Source: Zasmidium citrigriseum
Taxonomy: Eukaryota > Ascomycota > Dothideomycetes > Mycosphaerellales > Mycosphaerellaceae
Direction of reading: 5' to 3'
DNA length: 64,000 nt
NCBI GenBank assembly: GCA_002786025.1
Contig: NHNW01000062.1
Coordinates: forward strand, 1-64,000
Shown here piece by piece: positions 56,080 to 64,000 of the stretch. Made by a program: the position numbers and the translations under genes. The notes below the pieces were generated by a model, which ran no database searches, had not been told where the DNA came from, and worked only from the letters and a program-made list of their open reading frames with translations. Position 1 is the stretch's first letter. Every line of letters begins with the position of its first letter.

Positions 56080-57923
56080 ATGGCGGGTGACAGCAAGAGC
56101 GGTGTCGACGAGGTCCGAGAACACTCAGCGCCACGAAAGCTGAGCATCTCGAGTGTAAACGATGCGAACGCGGTTCGCCACGGCGACAGAGCCTTGGCTA
56201 TCATGTATGATCCAGAGATCCAGGCTTGATGGAAGCGATCGCTAACGTGCTGGCTCTGCAGAGGCGACGAACGGGTCAGCCTGACTGAAGAAGACGTTCG
56301 TTCCATTCAAGAAAAGAGACGAAGTAGTTATTGCTGACGACTTGCTTAGAACAAACGTATCAGACGCAAGACTGACAAAGTCATCCTCGCCATTCTCATC
56401 TGGGTCTACTTCCTTCAGGTACGTGCAATGTCCGCAACGAGCAGGCCAAACACTGATCTCTGCTGCCAGATTCTCGACAAATCTGTTCTGGGATACGGTG
56501 CGACGTTCGGCTTGAAGGAATCGACTCACCTTACGGGCAATCAATACTCCTTGGTCGGAAGCATCGCCCCTATCGCGCAGCTGGCATGGCAGCCTTTCTC
56601 GTCATTTCTCATTGTGAAGGTTCCTCACAGGATCTTGATGCCAACCTTGTGTTTGGGATGGGGAATCGCTCAAACGGCAATGGCAGCTTGCCACAACTTC
56701 GGAGGCCTGATGGCAGCGAGATTCTTCTTAGGACTTTTCGAAGCGGGCTGCTTGCCTCTGTTCAGCATCATTACCTCGCAATGGTTCAGACGAGCTGAGC
56801 AACCTCTCCGAGTCGCTGCCTGGTACAGTACCAACGGCCTGGCCACGATTGTTGCGAGTGCTCTGTCGTATGGGCTCGGGCATATCCCGTCAGATACGCT
56901 GGAGTCGTGGCAGATGTACGTGTTCCGGCCATCTTTTCTCGGACGCATAACTGATTCTAGCACAGTATCTTCCTGTTCGTTGGCTTAGTGACCGTTGTAT
57001 CTGCCCCTTTTGTATACTGGAAGCTGGACAACGATATTCCATCAGCACGATTTCTCTCCGACGAAGACAAGCCCAAAGCCATCGAAAGGCTTCGAGCCAA
57101 TCAAACCGGCACCGGTAGTCGGGAGTTCAAATGGTCGCATCTTTTGGAGTTGGCTCTCGAACCAAAGACGTACCTTTGGATCGGTCTATCCTTGTTGCTG
57201 AACGTGGGAGCATCAGTCACGAACACCTTCGGACCACTGATCCTGAACGGTTTCGGCTACGATAAGTACACGACTTCGCTGCTCAATATGCCGTTCGGGG
57301 CGATGCAATTCATCGTGATCATTGCGGCATCTTGGGTTGTGCAAAAGTTCCGAATCAAGTCAGCATTTCTGGTCGCCTTGACTCTGCCAGTCATTGCAGG
57401 ATTAGCCATGCTATACACGCTCAGCCACACGCCTTCTCATCAAGGAGCTCTCCTCGCCGGCTACTATCTCCTAGCTTTCCTGTTCGGAGGCAATCCAATC
57501 ATTGTGTCCTGGATCGTTGGCAACACCGCAGGCACCACGAAGAAATCCGCCGTCATGAGTGTCTACAACGCGGCGTCCTCGGCTGGCAACATCATAGGTC
57601 CTCTGCTGTTCAACTCGAAAGATGCTCCGCAGTACAGACCTGGAGTGCGGTCTGTTCTTGCCATCTTTGTGGCATTGGCAGCTTGTACTGTTCTACAAGC
57701 TGTTAATCTGATCTTTCTCAACAAGCTGCAGGAACGTAAGAGGGTGAAGAACGGCAAACCAGCGAAGATCAAGGATCGAAGTATGGAAAGCGAGTATCAT
57801 GATGTGGATGAGCAAGGTGACAGCGATGATGTGGAGCGTGGTGTTCATCGAGCAAGGATTGGCGATCAGGCTTTCTTGGATTTGACGGACAGGAAGAACG
57901 ATGAGTTTGTATATATTTATTGA
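56080..57923 (+). CDS. MFS anion:cation symporter, Dal5/allantoate permease family
   Basis: Five exons, 56080-56204, 56262-56295, 56350-56418, 56470-56915 and 56966-57923, give 543 residues, all in phase. Exon 2 is only 34 nt and its 3' intron starts with the rare donor GTTCGT. Joined, they give LTEEDNKRIRRKTDKVILAI and WVYFLQILDKSVLGYGATFG, the conserved Dal5-family start. Further marks are HLTGNQYSLVGSIAPIAQLA, AARFFLGLFEAGCLPLFSII, SQWFRRAEQPLRVAAWYS and GGNPIIVSWIVGNTAGTTKK, with about twelve hydrophobic segments. Known members import allantoate, nicotinate, pantothenate, biotin or small peptides with protons. Next to the NRPS it might take up a precursor or move the product. Confidence 0.93.
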
Positions 57924-58590
57924 GGCTTAGGTATGTCGCATATAGCTTTGGCTTACAGCCTTGTCATACAAAGCCTTCTTTCGAGTATACTATAGTAGTG
58001 ATACTTGAAATAAAGTGTGAGTGATCTCGTCCACGGCTGGCCCACAGTATCACAATTTGGGATGCTCGAAACCGTCAAATGTGACCTGAATCCACTGTGG
58101 CTGTCTCTTCTAGTCAAAACAACGTCGCATCGCAACTTCTTCCTCTTCTTTCCATACCACACCTTCTACCTCCAAGGAGAATCACACCGCCGCGGAGCTG
58201 TCAATACAACAAACGTGATATGGCGGCTATGGCTGCCGCAACGCGCAATGTGAGCAGATCGCATCGAAGAGGGGAGCAAATCAGCGGGCGCGTTCTGCTC
58301 ATCTCTTGCCTGTTCCTGTGCCACACAAAGGGCTGAACTTCCACCAACTCGGTGTTCGTTCGCACACTTGAGCCATCGTCGTCACGACCGAGCCATCATT
58401 AGGTAAGAAACCACGTGCTTACTCGATTCCCGCTGTGGGAAGCACGGCGTCTCCTGTTGCACTCTCCCAAAACGAATCTTGCCGACACCTCTTTGCACTT
58501 TTGGCCCCAGAAACAATCACTCTAGCTACGCATCCGCATGTCACTGCAGAGGTGCGGATAGTGGATCCTCTCGATGGAACCGGTCTCGGC
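57924..58590. other. intergenic region and uncertain 5' part of the next gene
   Basis: About 670 bp. The coding frame of the next gene is open back to 58435 but begins there with GTG, and no ATG precedes 58591 in that frame. A GTAAGA at 58403 could be the donor of an upstream intron, so a short 5' exon may lie here. I searched the region for a Zn2Cys6 cysteine cluster in three + frames and saw none. Confidence 0.4.
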
Positions 58591-60042
58591 ATGCAGGAAT
58601 CCCGGCCGCAGAAGGATTCACTCTCAACACCATCAACTAGGTTGCTGGACGATGTCCTCGTGGAGATAGTCGATGTCAAAGGCCATGTGGACGACATCGA
58701 AGGATCGGGATGGCTGGCCGAGCGCGAACGCTGGAGTCATAGTGCGAGAGCACACGAGCAACGAAAGGACGACGTTCGAAATGCCCTGGCCATCGTCACC
58801 AAACCAGACTCTCCACAATCGGGTGTCGTGGAGTTTCGAAGTCCAGAGGTGGAACGCATGGCATTGAGGGCAACATTTGCTGCGAAATACTATCCCAAGA
58901 ATCTCACCCCGGCGACGTCAACGTTCCGTGCAGTCATCCAACAAGATGATGACTTGAAGTCAAATGCAGCGCTCATACATGCCATGGATGCCGTCTGCTT
59001 GACCGAGATTGGTTCTGCCGCCCACAATCAGGGTTACATTCGTACAGGCATTCAGCACTACCAGTGTGCCCTAGGCATGTTTCGAAACGCCCTCCAACGA
59101 GCCATCGATACACAGTGCTTCGACAGTAACATCTTGGCGACATGTCACACCCTCATGTTCTGCCAGCGCTTCGCGATCCTCGGTGATGGAGACGAAGGCT
59201 CGTTCATGCACATGAAGGCTCTGGCCCATATGATGGCCAACAGAGGTCTGGATTCAATGACCTCCGAATTCGACAAGCTCCTGCTCGAGGATTATCAACA
59301 TTATGCTCAAAGACTTGGTATGGTCCATCGTCGTCCCGTCCATAGCGATCTCGAGAAGGCCTGGGCCAAGAGGGTTCGAAGCTCAGCTGGTCCTCGCTTC
59401 TTTCCTCAACTCTGCAGCCTGTCATTCCATCTTCCGCGTCTGCTCGAGGAGAGCGACAAGGCTTGCGCAGAGATCAAAGCTGAGACCGTGAAGGGCAGAG
59501 CAGATGCCTGTGCTCGGGCAATGAAGCTCATGGCCAATTTGAGGGAATTGGAGACGACCCTGCAATCGTGGTTGCAAGACTGGTATTCCTCGATGGAACA
59601 GCTGCCGTACAGGCCAGTAGCCGCCGGCTCTTTCCCCTTCTTACGAGAGTTCATGTCCCCCGAGCTGCTGGACGTCTTCCCGTCGACGTTATCGTTTCCC
59701 TCGTTCGCCAGCGCAGTCACTCACTCCAGATTTTGGGCCTGCTTGTTGCTCATTCGGTCCACTTCAGCAGAGCTGTGTTCAGCGGTCGTGCCGGACGACA
59801 GGCCCTCGGTGACACAGTTCCATAACGTCACAGAGTGTGCTGATGATCTATGCCTGGCTCTCGCATATCTCTGCGGCACTCCAGATACTGGTTTAGCTGG
59901 TGCTGGGGCCGTGACGGGGCATCTGCGACTCGCATTCGAATGGTATGAAAAGATCCAAGATCGTTCCAAGATGGACTGGTGCAAGGCTATTGCCGCAGTG
60001 GTCAAATCGAGAGGTCTGTCGACTCCGGACTTCACGAGTTGA
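58591..60042 (+). CDS. fungal-specific transcription-factor-domain protein, DNA-binding domain not visible
   Basis: From the first in-frame ATG (58591, MQESRPQKD) the ORF gives 483 residues. The frame is open from 58435 and the real start may be upstream. The sequence is helical throughout and resembles the regulatory (middle-homology) domain of fungal Zn2Cys6 factors: MALRATFAAKYYPKNLTPAT, NAALIHAMDAVCLTEIGSAA, YIRTGIQHYQCALGMFRNAL and SNILATCHTLMFCQRFAILG, followed by MKALAHMMANRGLDSMTSEF. No CxxCxxRxxxC cluster is seen. It lies at the end of the NRPS-transporter block on the same strand, so it is a candidate pathway regulator, possibly truncated. Identification as a regulator rests on fold-like pattern only. 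Confidence 0.7.
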   Translation: MQESRPQKDSLSTPSTRLLDDVLVEIVDVKGHVDDIEGSGWLAERERWSHSARAHEQRKDDVRNALAIVTKPDSPQSGVVEFRSPEVERMALRATFAAKYYPKNLTPATSTFRAVIQQDDDLKSNAALIHAMDAVCLTEIGSAAHNQGYIRTGIQHYQCALGMFRNALQRAIDTQCFDSNILATCHTLMFCQRFAILGDGDEGSFMHMKALAHMMANRGLDSMTSEFDKLLLEDYQHYAQRLGMVHRRPVHSDLEKAWAKRVRSSAGPRFFPQLCSLSFHLPRLLEESDKACAEIKAETVKGRADACARAMKLMANLRELETTLQSWLQDWYSSMEQLPYRPVAAGSFPFLREFMSPELLDVFPSTLSFPSFASAVTHSRFWACLLLIRSTSAELCSAVVPDDRPSVTQFHNVTECADDLCLALAYLCGTPDTGLAGAGAVTGHLRLAFEWYEKIQDRSKMDWCKAIAAVVKSRGLSTPDFTS

Positions 60043-61045
60043 TATATGTTCAGGAGCTCCGAGCTCTTCGTTGCACCATGATCTTTGAAGCTTCAAAAGG
60101 CATTTTCCGAATGAGTGGCCTTTCTGCAGCTGCAGGGCATAAAATGCACAATTCCAGCAAGTCTGCAGTCTTTCGGCTCTTTCTGGTGAACGCCAACACG
60201 TCCGGGTGCCTACCGAGGCACACCACGTATCGCACAAGACGCCTCTCGGACAAACGCGCTTGGTGGACACGCGAGCTGCAACGCCATCCCTTTAGCTCTT
60301 CATTCGATTGCCAGTACTACACGATTGACGAAGACCTATTGCATTGGACTTTTGGCATGAAAGCAGCAGGCACAATTATCTCAATAATATTATCACTTCC
60401 TGGAGCGCGGTTTGTTCTGCCCCAAAACCGCAAGTGGAGGAAGTGGTGTATTATCCACTTCGAGTGTGGCGCCAGCTGCAGATCGGCAGACCGCATGTTC
60501 ACCTGTCACGCCGGCTAAGCTGGTATTGACAGCTTCTTGTGCTCCAATCAGGCCACTGATCTTCCATGCATCTCTGCAAGTTGGGATAATCTCCTCTACA
60601 CCAAAATCTTGGTCCGCCAGCCACTGCAGTCGACTCGGCCTCCGCCGAAGCCAATTCAGCTGGATCATCTCTCGGCTACCTTTAGTATGACCAGCTCGGC
60701 GTCATGGCAGGCTGCGAACGTCGAGCCGGTCCAGTACCGTGCCGTTCTTCACCTCACTCGGCATCAAGATGAACACGAAGGTGGGCAGTTGCCTTTGCGT
60801 AGCTCCAATGGTGGCGCTGGAAGCTGTGCATGTGCATGGCACGAGAGCTTTGACTACACCTACGAGCTCAACAGGTTACGTCGTACGCACTTGAAAATCT
60901 CCGTGTGCCCTCCAGAATGATTATCAACGCGACCCATCTGCCGGTCATCACTGCTGGCTGAGTCTTACTTCTCACTGCTAGAGGGCCAAGAGCTCTCTTG
61001 ATACCGAACCTCTGCCTGGATCGTGACAGACAGGACTGCTCCAAA
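60043..61045. other. intergenic region, no gene recognised
   Basis: About 1 kb. Two overlapping frames near 60393-60690 (- strand ISGLIGAQEAVNTSLAGVTG and + strand counterparts) have plausible composition but no known resemblance. It should hold the 5' part of the SLATT gene. Confidence 0.4.
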
Positions 61046-62581
61046 ATGGATTCCACCTTGGACTTCGTGACCCGAGCTCGCCTGGCATGGCAACAATTTC
61101 GAAACCCCGCCGGCCTCGATCATCTTCGAAACGCAGAAGAAGGCCCAGTGGGCGAAGCAGAAGCCCCTCGCCGTTCCTCAGCATGGCCATTGAACGGACA
61201 CGAATCCAGCCCACTGAACGAGTTCCGGCTTCTGGTGGGAATTTACCAGCACAAGACCTTTCGAGCACCGCATGGGTTCACAGCGAATCGACGTCCGCAG
61301 GCTTCTCTCGACAATCGACCGGCTCCAAACATGGGCATCTATACCACTGTCTGCGATGCGGAGATCAAATGCAAAAGGAATCACAAGACGTTTTCCAGAT
61401 TGATCAATGGGTGTCTTGGGCTGCAACTTATCGTGGTAAGAAGCGAGAGCCAGCGGCACTCTCCTCGTTTTTGAGACATTTGCTGACATTGCGTTCCTTT
61501 TGAGGCAGCTGCTCTGACCGCCATTGGCGCAGCTGGAGGCGGTAGGAGTGCAGTACGTTATAGTGACTACCTGAAATGCTGAAAAGTCATACTAAAGTTT
61601 CCCTAGGTCACTGTACTTGGCGCCATCAACACAATCATCGCCGGCTTTCTCACCTACCTCAAAGGCTCCGGCCTTCCAAACCGACTCAAGTACTACCAGC
61701 AAGAATGGACGAAAGTCAGAGAATACATCGAGCAAAGAGAACGAGATTTCATGTTAGACAGCAATGGGCTCAATCCATATGAAGAGGTGGACAAAGTCAG
61801 ACAAATGTACGAGATCGTCAAGACGGACATTGAGAGCAATCGACCAGACCGATTCGTGAGCGTCGGTGCACTGTCGAAGCAGCCTATCACACAAAATCCT
61901 GGTCCCTCACTCACGAGACCGCAGCCATCCTTCAGTACGGAGTCTTTCCGCAAAGGGTGGATGGAGAAGGAGAAAGAAGCTGGTGTTGCAGTCAACAAAG
62001 CTCAAGGCACCGCCAACAATTTGTTCTCCAATATGGCCAACCTCAAGGATGTACTCGAGGACAAAGTGAAAGAGATCGGACACATGGAGAAGGAGATCGA
62101 AGACAAAGGCCATAAAATGGTTGACGAGAAAAAGCACGGTATCATGGATCAGATCCAGAATGCAGTGAAAGAAGTCGCACATTTAGGGAAAGAAATGGAG
62201 GCGAAAGCCAAAGCCGCTGCAACGGAGACCGTCGCGGAGAAGGAACACGAGGCACAAGCTGCCATGAATCGTGCAGCGGAAGCGGCTAGGACGACGACTG
62301 CTCAACAGAGAGAAAACCTGAACTCTGCAATTTCAGAGAGACAGCGTGAGGCCGAGGATGCATACAATAGGGGATTCGAAGCTGCGAGGGCTGGGATGGC
62401 ACAGCAGAGGGACAATCTCAATACGGCAGTGAATGAGGGTGCACATGGAGTGGACGATGCGGTGGCGAGGACGTCTGACGCGACTAGGTCGGCGTTGCAG
62501 CAGCAAAGGGACAATCTCAACGCCGCCCTGTCGGAGAAGGACGAGTCTGTGCCGCCAAAGCCTGGGTCTTCGCAGCCTTGA
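61046..62581 (+). CDS. fungal SLATT-domain two-TM protein with hendecad-repeat helical tail
   Basis: Three exons, 61046-61435, 61505-61552 and 61607-62581, give 470 residues, all in phase; start MDSTLDFVTRARLAWQQFRN. The SLATT domain (about 60-200) begins with PLNEFRLLVGIYQ and APNMGIYTTVCDAEI. Its first membrane helix, LINGCLGLQLIVAAALTAIG, spans the first intron. Its second, VTVLGAINTIIAGFLTYLKG, is followed by SGLPNRLKYYQQEWTKVREY and IEQRERDF. Then comes a charged, Ala/Glu/Lys/Gln-rich tail, predicted helical. It holds three copies of QQR(D/E)NLN at exactly 33-residue spacing (3 x 11), as in membrane-binding amphipathic helices of apolipoprotein or LEA type. SLATT proteins were defined in bacterial conflict systems as predicted membrane effectors; fungal forms have no known function. 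Cell location is probably an internal or plasma membrane. Confidence 0.88.
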
Positions 62582-62945
62582 CGAGAGGAAGAGATGATGA
62601 GATGAGCGAGATTGCACGTTTCGAGCCGGAATGATTGTGTTTACAGCGTTGGATTTCATCGCGAGATACCTACTTCGTTCTTGACCTTGCGAAAGCGACC
62701 CATAATGCCAATTTTTACTCTCAAAATCATTACTATTCTAGGACGGCCAATCCTGCCTGTCCCGAATTATGTATTTCTACATAGTCAGCTTCCAATTGCT
62801 GGTCCCTATTTTCCAAACCACGAACTCCCGATACCTTTCCATCCAAGACGGCCTCCCTTCCCATAAACGCCTGTCTCTGTCGAGACTATATCGCTAAAGT
62901 TACATGTACAGATATTACATTTATGACAGACCGCAGACCGGCTTA
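62582..62945. other. convergent intergenic region
   Basis: About 360 bp between two stop codons (SLATT gene on +, GPI-type protein on -). No gene seen; it should hold both 3' UTRs. Confidence 0.45.
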
Positions 62946-64000
62946 TCAAGTCGTCAAGAGGACCGCTGTCAAGAACGCCAACAGAACGTGGAAATGTGGA
63001 TTATCGACCGCCTTCGATGCTGAAGACGTCGTTGAGGCCCTCGCCGCGGATCCCGATCTCGATGCTGTGCTCTGACGTTGTGTCGTTCGTGCCGAAGAAG
63101 CCTTCCCAGTCACAACAACCGAGCCGCCTCGTGAGAGTGTCTGATCGCCAATAACCAAAGTGCCGTCTGCATTGGTATATCCCATCGTACTGCCATCGAC
63201 GGTGATCATACCAGTCTGAGTGCCATCATCATTCGCAGCAGCACTCGCATGAGGAGCTTGACCAGGGACAGCCGTCGTTACTCCGTTGACGACGACTGCA
63301 GAGCCGTCAGAAGCCATTGCGAGGGTTAACTTGCCTCGATGCTCGTCTTGTCCTGGCCTCTTGCTCGTCATGCCCAGGACGCTGGCGATGACATCTCCGA
63401 TCGCTGGTGTCGATCGGGGAGGGTCATTCGCGGGGCTTGGATCTGTGTAGACAGTGGCAACCGGTCCATTATTCGGCAAGGTAAGTCCCAGACTCTCAGG
63501 AAGAGCAGTCACTTTCGGTTCACTGGTCTGTACCGGCACGGCAGTAGGATCCGGCTGCCCCGACGTCGGGTAGGCGCTATTGGCATTGGGCATCGTCGGC
63601 TTCGCCTCATCGCTGACTTCCGTCAGGGCGAGCGGAGGATCGAAAAGGACTGCGTCTTCATTGAAGATGAAATTGCACGGATTGTCATCTCCATACATGG
63701 ATCCTGGCTCTTGGAATCCTGCGGGTTGGATCGTTTTGAAAGCTTCGGGGATCATCAAGACCGGAGCGTAGTCGTTCCATATCGTTGAGCAGAGGTTGCT
63801 CGCCGCTTCTGAGATGTAAGACCGGTGAGTAAAGACATTTGTTTCCGTGGTCTTGTCTAGCGAGTAGGTGAAGGTTTGCGTGATGTTGGCGTAAGTGTAG
63901 GGCATGGGTTCTACGAAGCAACTCGGCTGACATCGATAGATGTCCGCAGGGACCGGGTAGTTGAAGTTGGCGTAGTTGACCTTTTGGGGTGGTCCGTAGC
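62946..64000 (-). CDS. GPI-anchor-type secreted/cell-wall protein, 5' end outside the window
   Basis: The frame runs from the right edge (YGPPQKVNYANFNYPVPADI) to the stop at 62946, 351 codons, so the N-terminus is missing. The N-terminal part has scattered cysteines and sequons (YANITQTF). The middle is Pro/Thr/Ser-rich (TSGQPDPTAVPVQTSEPKVT). A repeated-looking segment, GKLTLAMASDGSAVVVNGVT and TGMITVDGSTMGYTNADGTL, is followed by IGDQTLSRGGSVVVTG, the kind of short beta-repeat found in many fungal surface proteins. It ends with a Ser/Thr/Ala stretch and a hydrophobic tail, NPHFHVLLAFLTAVLLTT, which fits a GPI-attachment signal. Function unknown; extracellular or wall-bound location is likely. 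Confidence 0.8.
   Translation of the reverse strand, partial: YGPPQKVNYANFNYPVPADIYRCQPSCFVEPMPYTYANITQTFTYSLDKTTETNVFTHRSYISEAASNLCSTIWNDYAPVLMIPEAFKTIQPAGFQEPGSMYGDDNPCNFIFNEDAVLFDPPLALTEVSDEAKPTMPNANSAYPTSGQPDPTAVPVQTSEPKVTALPESLGLTLPNNGPVATVYTDPSPANDPPRSTPAIGDVIASVLGMTSKRPGQDEHRGKLTLAMASDGSAVVVNGVTTAVPGQAPHASAAANDDGTQTGMITVDGSTMGYTNADGTLVIGDQTLSRGGSVVVTGKASSARTTQRQSTASRSGSAARASTTSSASKAVDNPHFHVLLAFLTAVLLTT

Noticed and set aside
60393..60690. Overlapping 91- and 92-codon frames with plausible composition
   Set aside because: No family resemblance, no signal peptide and both strands open; not enough to call a gene.

Overview
The window looks like a filamentous ascomycete (Pezizomycotina; a Dothideomycete is my best guess, not proven). 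Evidence: genes with 0-9 short introns of about 48-65 bp bearing GT...AG ends and CTGAC-type branch points, fungal-only families (SLATT_fungal-like, Dal5-like permease, UPO-type peroxidase, fungal transcription-factor domain), and a repeat mutated by RIP (repeat-induced point mutation).

Layout. 1-10545 is repeat DNA in which CpA/TpG are almost absent and TpA is in excess. A Ty3/gypsy chromovirus pol can still be read on + through many Trp/Gln-to-stop changes (protease, RT, RNase H, integrase, chromodomain, about 150-4262), then unidentified RIP-damaged frames on - (4.6-8.25 kb) and + (9.3-10.1 kb). The RIP signature stops about 180 bp before an intact tRNA-Ala(AGC) gene at 10722-10793. 11.4-19.6 kb holds an UNC93-like membrane protein and three oxidoreductases (NtaA/SnaA/DszA-type FMN monooxygenase, MDR reductase with a splice-phase problem, Baeyer-Villiger-type monooxygenase with ten exons). 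21.4-23.7 kb encodes a HypX/HoxX-like two-domain protein (formyltransferase plus crotonase), otherwise known as the CO-producing maturation factor of bacterial [NiFe]-hydrogenases. 24.1-36.8 kb carries a secreted lipase, a decayed acyl-protein-thioesterase-like gene, diaminopropionate ammonia-lyase, 5-oxoprolinase, a fructosyl-amino-acid-oxidase-type enzyme and an unspecific-peroxygenase-type haem protein. 38.7-46.8 kb carries a beta-lactamase-like secreted protein lacking the expected nucleophile, a GMC oxidoreductase, a PNPOx-like flavoprotein, a GNAT acetyltransferase and an MFS exporter.

47.2-60.0 kb looks like a small biosynthetic locus: O-acetylhomoserine sulfhydrylase, divergent from a 2123-residue NRPS (A-T-C-A-T-R, reductive release), followed by a Dal5-family MFS transporter and a fungal transcription-factor-domain protein with no visible zinc cluster. 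61.0-62.6 kb encodes a SLATT two-TM protein with a long C-terminal helical tail containing 33-residue (3 x 11) repeats. A GPI-type cell-surface protein runs off the right edge.

How they may work together: the NRPS block could make and export a reduced dipeptide (inference). Ammonia-lyase, 5-oxoprolinase and the Amadori-type oxidase all act on amino-acid or peptide-derived nitrogen, so 27.6-35.2 kb may be a scavenging neighbourhood. No link between the HypX-like gene and its neighbours is evident. All assignments are by reading translated sequence; no database search was run.
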